Below the pieces are notes generated by a model that was given only the letters and a program-made list of their open reading frames with translations, made no database searches and was not told where the DNA came from. A program made the translations under genes and the position numbers. 64,000 nucleotides of DNA from Thiobacillus sp. 65-1059 (lineage in GTDB: Bacteria; Pseudomonadota; Gammaproteobacteria; Burkholderiales; Thiobacillaceae), in contig MKUE01000079.1 of assembly GCA_001897675.1 (NCBI GenBank), positions 62,001-126,000 on the forward strand, written 5' to 3'. Shown one piece after another: positions 8,798 through 17,844 of the stretch (positions are counted from its first letter, which is position 1; each line of letters starts with the position of its first letter).

Positions 8798-9987
8798 CGG
8801 CGCTGGCGCTCGCTTTCGCGATGCTGCTGCTGGTGTGGGCGGGCGTGCTGCTGGCGTTTGCCGCGCCGCTCGCCGCGCGCTGGCGCGAGCCGGTGCTGCG
8901 CCAGCCGGTGCTCGTCATCGAAAGCGACGACTGGGGCGCCGGGCCGCTGGCGCAGGCCGACGCATTGCGCCGCCTGGCCGCGTCGTTGCAGCGCGTGCGC
9001 GATGGCAGCGGGCGGCCGGCCGTGATGACGCTGGGGGTGGTGCTGGAAGTGCCCGACGGCGTGCGCATCGCGGCGGCCGGCGGCGCGGAATACCACGCAC
9101 TGACGCTGGCCGATGCCCGCTTCGACGCCATCCGGGCGGCGATGACGGAGGGCATCCGGGCGGGCGTGTTTGCGCCGCAATTGCATGGCCAGTGCCACTA
9201 CTGGCCGTCGGCGCTGCTGGCCGCCGCGCAGGCCGATGCGGACGTGCGGGCCTGGCTCGCCGCCGCCGAGCCTGCCGCAACCGAGGATCTGCCCGCGCAT
9301 TTGCAAAGCCGCTGGATCGATGCTTCCGTCCTGCCGTCGCGCGCGCTGGCGGCGGCGGCGATGCGGCAGGCCGCCGCCGCCGAGGCCGCCGGTTATCGGG
9401 CCATTTTCGGCAGCGCGCCGCAGGTGGCGGTCGCCACCACGTTCGTCTGGAACGACGCGGTCGAGGCCGCCTGGGCGCAGGCAGGAATCGAAGCCGTCAT
9501 CACGCCGGGCCGCCGCGCCACCTGCCGCAACGCCAAAGGGCAGCCGGACTGCGTGGATGCCACGATGCTGACGGGCGAGCGTGCGCCGGCGGGGCCGACC
9601 TATCTGGTGCGCGACGTGTATTTCGAGCCGGCGCTAGGCCAGCCGCCGCAGCGTCTGCTGGAAGGCCTGCAGGCGCGCACCCGGCAGGGCCGCGCCTGCC
9701 TGGTCGAAACCCATCGCTTCAATTTCCTGCAGGCGCCGGACGCCAGCCTCGCCGCCCTGGAAACAGGGCTGACGACCGCACTCGCCGTCAGCCCCGGCCT
9801 GCGCTTTCTCTCGCCGCTGGAACTGGCGCGCGCCATACGGGAGCGCGACCCGGCCTGGGTCGAGTCCCGGCTGCGGCCGCGCTTCGCCGCCTGGCGTGCG
9901 CGGCTGGACGAGATTCCGCGCTTTCGCCGGACGGCGCGGCTGAGCGGCCTGGCGTTGCCGCTGGCCTGGCTGGAGCGGACGGCGTGA
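8794..9987 (+). CDS. Polysaccharide deacetylase-like protein with ESDDWG motif
   Basis: A 397-aa protein that starts with a hydrophobic segment (residues about 3-25) and then carries [16 protein letters not shown], resembling the metal-binding Asp-Asp site of NodB-type deacetylases. [14 protein letters not shown] supplies a His-x3-His pair, and [10 protein letters not shown] follows further on. These fit a divergent carbohydrate esterase-4-like fold, possibly removing N-acetyl groups from a glycan, but the assignment is by motif only. The ATG overlaps the stop of the sulfotransferase (ATGA) and its own stop overlaps the GTG of the following glycosyltransferase, so the three genes are likely translationally coupled. 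Confidence 0.55.
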   Translation: MTALALAFAMLLLVWAGVLLAFAAPLAARWREPVLRQPVLVIESDDWGAGPLAQADALRRLAASLQRVRDGSGRPAVMTLGVVLEVPDGVRIAAAGGAEYHALTLADARFDAIRAAMTEGIRAGVFAPQLHGQCHYWPSALLAAAQADADVRAWLAAAEPAATEDLPAHLQSRWIDASVLPSRALAAAAMRQAAAAEAAGYRAIFGSAPQVAVATTFVWNDAVEAAWAQAGIEAVITPGRRATCRNAKGQPDCVDATMLTGERAPAGPTYLVRDVYFEPALGQPPQRLLEGLQARTRQGRACLVETHRFNFLQAPDASLAALETGLTTALAVSPGLRFLSPLELARAIRERDPAWVESRLRPRFAAWRARLDEIPRFRRTARLSGLALPLAWLERTA

Positions 9988-10913
9988 CGCCGCGCTTCTC
10001 GGTCGTCATTCCCGCGTTCAACGCCGCGGCCACGCTGGCGCGCGCGATCGAATCGGTGCTGGCACAAAGCTGGCCGGCATACGAAATCATCGTGATCGAC
10101 GACGGCTCGACCGATGCCAGCGCCGCGGTCGCGCGCCAGTTCGGCGACGCCGTGCGCCTGGTCCGGCAAAACAATAGCGGCGTCGCGGCGGCGCGCAACG
10201 CCGGCGCGGCGGCCGCCCGCGGCGACTGGCTGGCGTTTCTCGACGCCGACGACTGGTATGCGGACGATCGCATCAGGCTGCATGCGGAATGGATCGCCGA
10301 AGACGCCACGCTGGATTGCCTGACCGGCGATTACGAATATCGTGATGCGGCAGGCGGCCTGCTCGGCACCTCGATGGCGCAGCACCCGTCGGGGCGCCTG
10401 CTGCTCGCCAAGGCCGCCGGCGCGATGCGGGTGGTGATGGAAACCCCGGCCGAGATGGCCGCCTTCGCGGCCGATCATTTCGGCGACACCCATACGCTTT
10501 CCGTCCCGCGCGCCCGCTTTGTCGAACTGGGCGGCTATCCGATCGGCTTCAAGGTATGCGAGGACGTGCATTTCCTCACCCGGTTGCTGGCAGGCAGCCG
10601 CCGCATCGGCGTGATTTGCCAAAGTCTCGGCGTCTACGTGATCCACGGCGGCAGCGCCACCCGCCGCGACCCGGTGGCGGCGCAGCGGGAGAACGTGCGC
10701 ACCCTCGCCGATCTGGCGCAGCGGGCGGAAAATTTCCCGGCGCCGGTCAGGCAGGGAGTGGCGGCGCGGATGCAAAAAGCCCGCTACAACCTGGGCTGCG
10801 CCTTGAGCAAAAACGGCCAGCGGCTTGCCGCAGTCGGCGCCGTATTGCCTTCATTGGCGGCGCGCCCGGGCTGGCAGAGCCTGCGCAACGTGCTGTCGAT
10901 GCTGAGGGGGTGA
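9984..10913 (+). CDS. Family 2 glycosyltransferase
   Basis: A 309-aa GT2 (GT-A fold) enzyme. [20 protein letters not shown] opens the nucleotide-sugar-binding domain, [13 protein letters not shown] is the first Asp motif, and [15 protein letters not shown] is the DxD metal site. It transfers a sugar from a nucleotide donor at the cytoplasmic face of the membrane; donor and acceptor are unknown. GTG at 9984 overlaps the previous stop by GTGA. It belongs to the + operon 7811-13747. Confidence 0.85.
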   Translation: MTPRFSVVIPAFNAAATLARAIESVLAQSWPAYEIIVIDDGSTDASAAVARQFGDAVRLVRQNNSGVAAARNAGAAAARGDWLAFLDADDWYADDRIRLHAEWIAEDATLDCLTGDYEYRDAAGGLLGTSMAQHPSGRLLLAKAAGAMRVVMETPAEMAAFAADHFGDTHTLSVPRARFVELGGYPIGFKVCEDVHFLTRLLAGSRRIGVICQSLGVYVIHGGSATRRDPVAAQRENVRTLADLAQRAENFPAPVRQGVAARMQKARYNLGCALSKNGQRLAAVGAVLPSLAARPGWQSLRNVLSMLRG

Positions 10914-10917
10914 CCGC

Positions 10918-12072
10918 TTGAACCGCCTGCTGGTGCTGACCGAACTGTTTTTGCCGACCAAGGGCGGCACCGCCGTATGGGCGGCCGAGGTGTACAAACG
11001 CCTCGGCGGCAAGGAAATCCATATCGTCACCGCCGAGGTGGCGGATGCGGCGGCGGTCGACGCGCAGCACCCCAACACCATTCATCGCCTGAACCTCAAG
11101 CGTGTGGCCTGGCTGCGCCCCGAGTCGCTGGCGATGTACGCACGCTTTTTCTTCAAGTCGCTGACGCTGGCGCTGACCCACCGCTTCGATGCGATCCATG
11201 CCTTCCGCGCGCTGCCCGAAGGACTGGTGGCGTGGGCGGTGGCACGGCTGACCCGGCGCCCGGTGGTCGTCTATGCCCACGGCGAGGAGCTCACCAGCTG
11301 GGGTAGCGGCGGCAAATACAAGGCCATGCGGTTTGCCCTGCGCCATGCCGACCGGGTCGTCGCCAACAGCGAGCATACGCGCGCCACCCTGCTTGCCATG
11401 GGCGTCGCCGCGGCCCGCATTGCCGTCATTTACCCCGGCGTCGATGTGTCGGTGTTCCGCCCGGGGCTGGACGCCGAGGACTTGCGCGCAAGCCTGGGGG
11501 TCGGCCGCGCCGACAAGCTGGTGTTCTCGGTCGGCCGGCTGTCGCGCCGCAAGGGCTTCGATCAGGCGATCCGTGCGGTGGCGCGGCTGCGCAGCGAAGG
11601 CATTGCGGTGCGCTACGTCATCGCGGGAATCGGCGAGGACGCCGATTATCTCGACGGCCTGATCGCGCAACATCGTCTGCAGGGCATCGCCCACCGCATC
11701 GGCGCGGTCAAGGAAGCCGATCTGCCGCGCTGGCTGAATGCCTGCGACGTGTTCGCCATGCCCAACCGCGACATCAACGGCGACAATGAGGGTTTCGGCA
11801 TGGTGTTCATCGAGGCGGCCGCCTGCGGCAAGCCCAGCCTGGCGGGCGAAGCCGGCGGCACCGGTTCGGCGGTGCTGCACGGCGAGACCGGGTTGCGGGT
11901 GGACGGCACCTCGGTCGAGGCGGTGGCGGACGGCCTGCGCAGCCTGCTGACGCAGCCGGCGCTGGCCTTCGAGCGGGGACAGCGCGCGCTGCAGCGGGTC
12001 GAGCGCGAATTTGCCTGGGAACGCGTCGCCGACAAGACCCGCAAGCTGAGCCTGAACGCAAACGAACCTTGA
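10918..12072 (+). CDS. Family 4 glycosyltransferase
   Basis: A 384-aa GT-B enzyme. The N-terminal TELFLPTKGGTAVWAAEVYK includes the glycine-rich acceptor loop of GT4 proteins. VVYAHGEEL and VVANSEHTRATLL precede the donor-binding half, where VFSVGRLSRRKGFDQAIRAV and NEGFGMVFIEAAACGKPSLA (E-x7-E type motif) lie. The start is a TTG at 10918, supported by a strong AGGGGGTGA ribosome site 5-6 bp upstream that overlaps the end of the previous gene. A GT4 role in building the glycan repeat unit is inferred from context. Confidence 0.85.
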   Translation: MNRLLVLTELFLPTKGGTAVWAAEVYKRLGGKEIHIVTAEVADAAAVDAQHPNTIHRLNLKRVAWLRPESLAMYARFFFKSLTLALTHRFDAIHAFRALPEGLVAWAVARLTRRPVVVYAHGEELTSWGSGGKYKAMRFALRHADRVVANSEHTRATLLAMGVAAARIAVIYPGVDVSVFRPGLDAEDLRASLGVGRADKLVFSVGRLSRRKGFDQAIRAVARLRSEGIAVRYVIAGIGEDADYLDGLIAQHRLQGIAHRIGAVKEADLPRWLNACDVFAMPNRDINGDNEGFGMVFIEAAACGKPSLAGEAGGTGSAVLHGETGLRVDGTSVEAVADGLRSLLTQPALAFERGQRALQRVEREFAWERVADKTRKLSLNANEP

Positions 12073-12080
12073 CCCTGTCC

Positions 12081-12944
12081 ATGACCGACACTACGCAAGC
12101 CTGGCCCGTCGCCGTCTTTGCCCACAACGAGGCGCGCAACATCGTCGCCTGCCTCGACAGCCTGCGGGCCGCCGTCGGCGATCCAGCCGAATGCTACGTG
12201 CTGGCCAACGCCTGCACCGACCGTACCGAAGCCCTGGTGCGCGAATACAGCGCCAGCCATCCCGGCGTGCACCTGGTGTCGATCGCGCTGGGCGACAAGG
12301 CCAACGCCTGGAATGTGTTCGTCCACGAAGTCGCGCCGCGCGGCGCGGCGCACTATTTCTTCATCGACGGCGACGTGCGCGCCACTCCGGGTTCGCTCGA
12401 CGCCATGGCGCAGGCATTGGCGCTGCATCCGCAGGCCAACGGCGTATCGGCGCTGCCCCGAAGCGGCCGCGGCGTGGTCGCATTTCAGCGCGACATGCTG
12501 CAGGACAACGGTATCGCCGGAAACCTGTATGGACTGCGCGGCAGCTTCGTCGAACGCATCCGCGCCCAGGCCATCAGAATGCCCGTCGGCACCATCGGCG
12601 AAGATGCCTTGATGGGGGCGATGCTGAAATGGGATTTGCGCGGCGACACGCGCTGGGACAACGACAGGGTGGTGGTGGCGCGCGAGGCCGGGTTCGCGTT
12701 CGACTCGGTGTCCCCCTGGCTGCCGCGCGAATGGAAGAAATACTTCCGCCGGCGCGTGCGCTACAGTGTGCGGGGCTACCAGAACAAGATGCTCGGGCGT
12801 GCCATTCAGCCCGCCGGTTTCGAATCTTTGCCGCAGCATGTGCGCGCTTTGTATCCGCGCTATCCCGAACTGCTCAGCGTGAGCTGGCGCGGGCTGGACA
12901 CCCTGTTCGACTGGCTGGCCGTGCGCGAAATCAGGGCAGCGTGA
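12081..12944 (+). CDS. Family 2 glycosyltransferase
   Basis: A 287-aa GT2-like protein. PVAVFAHNEARNIVACLDSL resembles the N-terminal motif of GT2 enzymes that start from a different loop (AHNEA). YVLANACTDRTEALV and HYFFIDGDVRATPGSLDAM with an Asp-Gly-Asp site follow, and IGEDALMGAML provides the ED motif. A TTG at 12069 that overlaps the previous stop is an alternative start; I chose the ATG four codons later. It is the fourth enzyme gene of the + operon after the sulfotransferase. The sugar specificity is unknown. Confidence 0.75.
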   Translation: MTDTTQAWPVAVFAHNEARNIVACLDSLRAAVGDPAECYVLANACTDRTEALVREYSASHPGVHLVSIALGDKANAWNVFVHEVAPRGAAHYFFIDGDVRATPGSLDAMAQALALHPQANGVSALPRSGRGVVAFQRDMLQDNGIAGNLYGLRGSFVERIRAQAIRMPVGTIGEDALMGAMLKWDLRGDTRWDNDRVVVAREAGFAFDSVSPWLPREWKKYFRRRVRYSVRGYQNKMLGRAIQPAGFESLPQHVRALYPRYPELLSVSWRGLDTLFDWLAVREIRAA

Positions 12945-12985
12945 TGCTCGACTTCATTGAATAACGGGGCGAAAGGAAATTGGCG

Positions 12986-13747
12986 ATGCGGCACTTCAAG
13001 AAAAACATGCTGGCGCTGGGCGCCGGGCTCGCGATGGCGCAATCCGCAGCGGCCGATTGGGCGCCCAACAAGGCCGAGATGGCCACGCTTCCGCCCTACT
13101 GCGCGGCGCGTTTCGACGAGCGTTCGGCGGCGTTCCAAACCTGGAAAAGCACCATGGGCGGCGACTTCATCCACGTCCACCATTACTGCGCCGGACTCAA
13201 TTTCGTCAACCGGGCGCGCGGCATGGCATCGGCCAAAGACCGGCTCGGCGTGCTCGGCGCGGCGGTGAAGAACTTCGACTACATCCTGACGCACACCCAG
13301 CCGGACTTCTACTTGCGGGCGGATGCGCTGATGAACCGCGGGATTGCGATGTCGATGTTGCAGAAACCGGGCGAGGCCGTCGGCAACCTGCGCCAGGCGA
13401 TCGAAATGAATCCCAGGCTGCCGCGCGCCTACATGACGTTGGCGGACCTGTACGACCAGCAGAAAAACCGCGGCAAGGCGCTGGAAACGGTGACCGCAGG
13501 CCTGCGCCATAATCCGGACGCCAAAAGCCTGCAGCGCCGCTACACCGAGCTGGGCGGCAAGCTGCCCTACCCCGTCCCCATCGAGCCTGCAGCGGCTGCA
13601 CCGGCCAAGGCGGACGAGGTGGCGGCACCGGCTGCGGCCGAGCCGGCTGTGGCCGCGCCCGTGGCCGCGACGCCAGCGGCGGAACCCGCTGCCGCGCCCA
13701 AAATCGGTTCGCCGACCAACCCCTATTGCCGGTTTTGTCCGGATTGA
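12986..13747 (+). CDS. Secreted or periplasmic TPR protein with Ala/Pro-rich tail
   Basis: A 253-aa protein with a signal peptide (charged RHFKKN, hydrophobic LALGAGLAMA, cleavage near AAAD). The middle contains tetratricopeptide-like helices around DALMNRGIAMSMLQKPGEAV and PRAYMTLADLYDQQKNRGKA. A 40-residue Ala/Pro linker follows, ending in the Cys-x2-Cys tail YCRFCPD. The ATG at 12986 is favoured because an AAAGGA ribosome site lies about 9 bp upstream, which is too close to the alternative TTG at 12980. It closes the + operon. TPR proteins at exopolysaccharide loci often scaffold export or polymer assembly; no specific role can be assigned. Its last 25 bp overlap the convergent sulfatase-like gene. 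Confidence 0.65.
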   Translation: MRHFKKNMLALGAGLAMAQSAAADWAPNKAEMATLPPYCAARFDERSAAFQTWKSTMGGDFIHVHHYCAGLNFVNRARGMASAKDRLGVLGAAVKNFDYILTHTQPDFYLRADALMNRGIAMSMLQKPGEAVGNLRQAIEMNPRLPRAYMTLADLYDQQKNRGKALETVTAGLRHNPDAKSLQRRYTELGGKLPYPVPIEPAAAAPAKADEVAAPAAAEPAVAAPVAATPAAEPAAAPKIGSPTNPYCRFCPD

Positions 13748-16700
13748 GCAGCGTCGCCGGGCCGCTGCCCCGGCGCCTGCACGAACGCCTGCAATCTCGC
13801 CCATAGATCGGCCCGCACCTGCGGATGCCGTTCCGATACATCGTGCTGGCAGGCGGGGTCGGCCTGCAGATCGAACAAGCGCAGTACATGGCCGCTGTCC
13901 AGCGGCTGATATACCAGCTTCCAGCGGCCACGGCGGATCATGCGGTCCTTGGCGGCGAGGACGGCCTTGCAGTATTCGGGCTTGATCGCCAGGGTGCCGC
14001 TGGCGCGGTCCGGCACTTCCATCAGTTCCAGCAGGCCGGGGTAGCGCAGGTGCGTATCCGGCAGGCCGGGAATGTCCGCGATCCAGATGCCGGTTTCGTT
14101 GAAGGCGTCGAGTTCGGGACAGGCGCCATCCGCCGCCAGACATCCTGCGAGCGACACCCCGTCCATGGACGCGACGGGCGGGGCGCCGGCAAGTTCGAGC
14201 AGGGTGGGGGCGAGGTCGATCGAGCGCACTACCTTGTCCACCGTGCCGCGCGCAGGGCGGCGCGGATCGCGGATCAGCAGCGGGATGCGCGGGCTGAAAT
14301 CGCCGACCGCGGAATTCCCCTGCCCCCAGGTGTCGTGCTCGAAAAACTCCATGCCGTGGTCGGAGTAGACGACGACGACCGTGTTGCCGGCCAGCCCGCA
14401 GGTTTCGAGGTGCGCCAGCATCCTGCCCACTTCGTCGTCGAATTCCGCCACGCAGCCGTCGTACAGGTCGATGATCTGGTCGAGGTCGAATTCCTCCTTG
14501 GGCGCGCCCTGGCGGCGGATGATCTCGAACGGATCGGTCAGCCGCGCCATCGCGAACTTCGATTCGCCGGCATAGGCGGGGTCGGCGAAGCGCGTGTACC
14601 ACGGCCATTCCGAGGCGAACGGCGGATGCGTGGTGGAATAGAACACGTTGAGAAAAAACGGCTGCGCGCTTTGCGCCAGGCGCGCCGCCAGCCGCCGCGC
14701 CCGTTTGCCCAGCGGCTGCGTCAGCGGCACCCCGCCCAGGTAATACAGTTCGGGCAGCAGCAGCCGTCCCAGCCGGTTATGGGTGAACAGGGAGACGAAC
14801 AGGCGCAAATCCTTCGGCCCCTGGCGAATCAGGTACTTCAGGTTCCACTGGTCTTCCGGCAGGTCGGTGTAGTCGAAACCGAAGGAGTACTTGCCCATGT
14901 CGGCGCCGCACCAGTCGGAGATCGCCGCCGTGCGGTAGCCGATTTTCCTCAGCAGCGTGGGCAGGGCGTCGACTTTCAGCCGCGTGCCCTCGTCGTCGAC
15001 GAAATTGTCGCGGATGCCGTGCGTGTGCGGCCAGGCGCCGGTCAGCATGGAAATCAGGCTCGGCGCGGTGCGCGCGCACGGCACATAGCAGTTGGCAAAC
15101 AGCGCGCCGCTCGTAGCCAGCCGATCGATATGCGGGGTCAGCGCGCGGCGGTAGCCGAGCGCACCCAGGCGGTCGGCGCGCAAGGTGTCGGAGCCGATCA
15201 TCAGGATGTTGGGCGGCGCATCCGGCGCGCGGGCGGGACGCTTGCGCGGGGCGCGCGCCTGCGGCTGCCAGCCGGCCCACGCGATCGAGCCGGCGAAGAA
15301 CAGCGCGCCCGCCCACAGCGCAATCAGGTCGCCCACCCGGTTTTCCTTCGCCAGCTGCCAGGAGGCCGCTGCCAGCAGCAGCCCGGCCATCCCCATTCCC
15401 AGCGACTGCAGGCGCGCGATGCGCGCCGGCGTCGCCCACTGCCACAGGCGGTACAGGCGGCTGGTCCGGTAATGCATCGACGCCACCAGCAGGCCGGGAT
15501 TGAAGCGCAGCGTGCGGATGAACTGCAGCATGAAGCCGCCCAGGATGCCGAGCAGGGCGGCGGCGGCGGCGAGGCCGGCCGACCAGCGGGCGCCGGCCAG
15601 GGTGTGGAGCATGAAGTACAGCAGCACCCCCGCGCCGCCGCTGAACAGCATCAGGGCGAACGCCCACGCCGACAGCCGCGCCAGCGCGAACAGGGTGTAG
15701 CGCCGGTAGTGGGTGAGCACTTCCTCGCGAATGCGGGGTCCGGTTTGCGAAAAATCGAGCAGCGATTTGGCGAGCAATGCCGTCGTGCCGAGCCCCGCCA
15801 TGCCCAGCGCCGGCAGCAGCCCGGCCCAGCGGGCGTCGCCGCTGGCAAGCCAGGCGAGCAAGCCGCTGGCGGCGGTGACGAGCGCCAGCGCCTCGATGAG
15901 CAAGCGGCCGCGGTCGAGCGGCAGGGCCAGGCGTTTGCCGCGATGCCCCGATTCGCTGCGGCCTTGTATCTCGCCCAGCGCCGCCGCCGTGCGCACCCAG
16001 TAGAACCGCCGCTTGGCCCATGACAGGCCGAAAAGGCTGTGGAATCCGTACTCGGCCAGCTTGCGCCACATGTACAGCGGAACCGATCCGCCGCCGTGGA
16101 TGCGGGCGGTCGAACGGGTGCGCTGATAGCTCTTTTTCAGCAGATAGCCGAGCCGGAGCCGCGCGGTGTCGACGTAGTGGTGTTGCACGATGTCCGGCAC
16201 GTACTGGCAGCGCTCTCCGCGCGCCAGGGCGCGCAGCACGTATTCGCTGTCCTCGCCTCCGCCGAGGTCGTGTCCGTGCGGGCCCAGTTCGGTGGAAAAC
16301 TGGCCGGCCAGTTCGAACACGCGGCGGCGCACCACCAGATTGCCGCCGCCCGGTATGGGGCCATGCTCGGCGGTGACGGCGCGGGGGGTGTCGCCCTGGT
16401 CGTAGCGTGGCACCGGCAGCGGGTAGATGCGATACGGGCCTTCGTCGTGCACCCACGCGGGCTCGCTGCCGTCCCAGTCGGGGAGGATGCGGCCACAGTA
16501 CAAACCCGCATCCGGCCAGGCCGCGGCGGCCTGTTCGATGGCCGTGAGATAGTTCTCGTCCACCCGATGATCATCGTCCACCAAGGCGATCAGCCCGGTT
16601 TCGATCTGCGGAATGGCCTCGTTCAGCGCATGCGACTTCCCCGGCGTAGCGACCTCGATCACGCGCAGCGGCAGCCAGTGGTTGGCGGATTGCTGGGCCT

Positions 16701-16863
16701 GGTATGTCCGCATCTGCGCTGGCGTGGCGTCGCTGCAGGCATTGGCCGCCACCAGAATCTGCACCGGGATGGCCGGACGCCGGGCGCGGTTGAGCGACGC
16801 CAATGCCTTCTGCAGCAGGTCTGCCCGGTTGTGGGTGCAGATGAGGATGGTCAGCGCGGTCAC
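13723..16863 (-). CDS. Fusion of GT2 glycosyltransferase, membrane domain and sulfatase-like (alkaline phosphatase superfamily) domain
   Basis: A single 1046-codon frame. Residues 1 to about 300 are a GT2 domain: LTILICTHNRADLLQKALAS, LIALVDDDHRVDENYL, GGGEDSEYVLRAL. Residues about 315-530 hold roughly six hydrophobic segments. Residues about 550-1030 are a sulfatase-fold domain with NILMIGSDTLRADRLGALGY (metal Asp), YSDHGMEFFEHD (metal Asp/His) and a nucleophile segment TAPSLISMLTG. The formylglycine Cys/Ser of true sulfatases is Thr here, so sulfatase activity is doubtful; a phosphotransferase or a Thr-based hydrolase is possible. The GTG at 16863 overlaps the stop of the upstream sulfotransferase relic. 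Tail-to-tail overlap with the TPR gene is 25 bp. Confidence 0.8.
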   Translation of the reverse strand: MTALTILICTHNRADLLQKALASLNRARRPAIPVQILVAANACSDATPAQMRTYQAQQSANHWLPLRVIEVATPGKSHALNEAIPQIETGLIALVDDDHRVDENYLTAIEQAAAAWPDAGLYCGRILPDWDGSEPAWVHDEGPYRIYPLPVPRYDQGDTPRAVTAEHGPIPGGGNLVVRRRVFELAGQFSTELGPHGHDLGGGEDSEYVLRALARGERCQYVPDIVQHHYVDTARLRLGYLLKKSYQRTRSTARIHGGGSVPLYMWRKLAEYGFHSLFGLSWAKRRFYWVRTAAALGEIQGRSESGHRGKRLALPLDRGRLLIEALALVTAASGLLAWLASGDARWAGLLPALGMAGLGTTALLAKSLLDFSQTGPRIREEVLTHYRRYTLFALARLSAWAFALMLFSGGAGVLLYFMLHTLAGARWSAGLAAAAALLGILGGFMLQFIRTLRFNPGLLVASMHYRTSRLYRLWQWATPARIARLQSLGMGMAGLLLAAASWQLAKENRVGDLIALWAGALFFAGSIAWAGWQPQARAPRKRPARAPDAPPNILMIGSDTLRADRLGALGYRRALTPHIDRLATSGALFANCYVPCARTAPSLISMLTGAWPHTHGIRDNFVDDEGTRLKVDALPTLLRKIGYRTAAISDWCGADMGKYSFGFDYTDLPEDQWNLKYLIRQGPKDLRLFVSLFTHNRLGRLLLPELYYLGGVPLTQPLGKRARRLAARLAQSAQPFFLNVFYSTTHPPFASEWPWYTRFADPAYAGESKFAMARLTDPFEIIRRQGAPKEEFDLDQIIDLYDGCVAEFDDEVGRMLAHLETCGLAGNTVVVVYSDHGMEFFEHDTWGQGNSAVGDFSPRIPLLIRDPRRPARGTVDKVVRSIDLAPTLLELAGAPPVASMDGVSLAGCLAADGACPELDAFNETGIWIADIPGLPDTHLRYPGLLELMEVPDRASGTLAIKPEYCKAVLAAKDRMIRRGRWKLVYQPLDSGHVLRLFDLQADPACQHDVSERHPQVRADLWARLQAFVQAPGQRPGDAAQSGQNRQ

Positions 16864-17009
16864 GCGAGTGCCCGCCGGGTACGCTTCCGGAAACGGGTCG
16901 CTACCTTGCCATGCAGCCGGTACTGCAGCGTGGTGGCGCCGGAGCGCGGTGCGCTGGCGATGAAGATCGGGCCTTGCCGGCGCGATGGGAGGGAGAAAAA
17001 CGGGGTCAC
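16860..17009 (-). pseudogene. Sulfotransferase relic, 49 codons, translationally coupled on both sides
   Basis: The frame from GTG 17009 encodes 49 residues. Residues 11-32 contain PIFIASAPRSGATTLQYRL, an excellent 5'-phosphosulfate-binding loop, but the frame ends after only 17 more basic residues (GKVATRFRKRTRRALA). A working sulfotransferase needs about 250 residues including the 3'-phosphate site, so most of the gene is gone. Its start overlaps the stop of the deacetylase-like gene (GTGA at 17006-17009) and its stop overlaps the start of the GT2-sulfatase gene (GTGA at 16860-16863). It may now act only as a coupling cistron. An in-frame internal deletion is the simplest origin (inference). 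Confidence 0.65.
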
Positions 17010-17842
17010 GTGGAGATTCCAGTCAAACGGACATATTTGAACAGGGTGTGGGGCATGAGGCTGTAGCGCGGAAAAACGGAACGGATACGCCAATGCCGCC
17101 GTTGCACCCAGCGGTTGCGCTGTACCGCCTTGTGCCAGGTGCCTGCGTCGTGGCGCGCAGCCAGTTGGCTCAATGTGTTCAGTCGCACATCGGGTTGCTG
17201 GCGGAGCCATTGGAAAAGTTCCGCCAGATCCTGGAGGGTCAGGGCCGCGCTGGCCAGCCCGGATTCCCGCAAGTCGCGATGATGCATGACAGCCACCACC
17301 GCCAGGTCGCCATTCGGCCACCGGCGTGCCTCGGACAGGGCGCGGCGAAGCACGGTGATCTGGCAGGTGCGCGGCAGCTGGGCGAGCCGGGCGGATTCGG
17401 CCAGGTCGTGTTCAGCACCCGCAGAAAGATAGAGGAAACCCTGGTCGGATAGGACGGAAGCAGTGATCTGGTCGAAGGTGTTGAAAGGCGGCACGAAGCC
17501 CCGGATCGTCCCTCCGAAGGTCTGTTCGAGCATGGCCCGGCCAGCCGTGATTTTGTCCGTTTGCGCCGCGCGATCGAGGCCCGAGAATTCGGAAGGCAGG
17601 CTGCCTTCGGGCCGGCAGGACTCATGGCTGAACCCGTGCTGGGCGATTTCCAGCCGGCCGGACTGGCGGGCCTCGACGAGGTGGGGCACATCGCCGGCGG
17701 ACAAGGCATGCTGTCCGGCGTGCGGTATGGTCGCGAAGGTGGCGCAGACGCCGTGGCTGGCCATGGCATGCAATATCGCGCGCTCGAGCGCATGGTCGCT
17801 GACGGCAGACGGATCGTCGAAGCGGATGGCGACGTCAATCAC
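17006..17842 (-). CDS. Polysaccharide deacetylase-like protein
   Basis: A 278-aa protein. VIDVAIRFDDPSAVSDHAL gives an Asp-Asp pair, EIAQHGFSHES gives His-x3-His, and RGFVPPFNTFDQITASVL follows. Together they match the CE4/NodB-like fold of the DUF2334 type. The likely role is deacetylation or hydrolysis of a glycan, not proven. The start is a GTG at 17842, 2 bp after the TAA of the upstream GT2 gene. The C-terminal 60 residues are rich in Arg and Trp (RNRWVQRRHWRIRSVFPRY), unlike the catalytic part. The stop overlaps the next start by GTGA. Confidence 0.6.
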   Translation of the reverse strand: MIDVAIRFDDPSAVSDHALERAILHAMASHGVCATFATIPHAGQHALSAGDVPHLVEARQSGRLEIAQHGFSHESCRPEGSLPSEFSGLDRAAQTDKITAGRAMLEQTFGGTIRGFVPPFNTFDQITASVLSDQGFLYLSAGAEHDLAESARLAQLPRTCQITVLRRALSEARRWPNGDLAVVAVMHHRDLRESGLASAALTLQDLAELFQWLRQQPDVRLNTLSQLAARHDAGTWHKAVQRNRWVQRRHWRIRSVFPRYSLMPHTLFKYVRLTGIST

Positions 17843-17844
17843 GC

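Noticed and set aside
17010-17321. Upstream extension of the sulfotransferase relic frame to 17321
   Set aside because: The extra residues lie inside the deacetylase-like gene and show no sulfotransferase similarity. GTG 17009 with the GTGA overlap is a better start.
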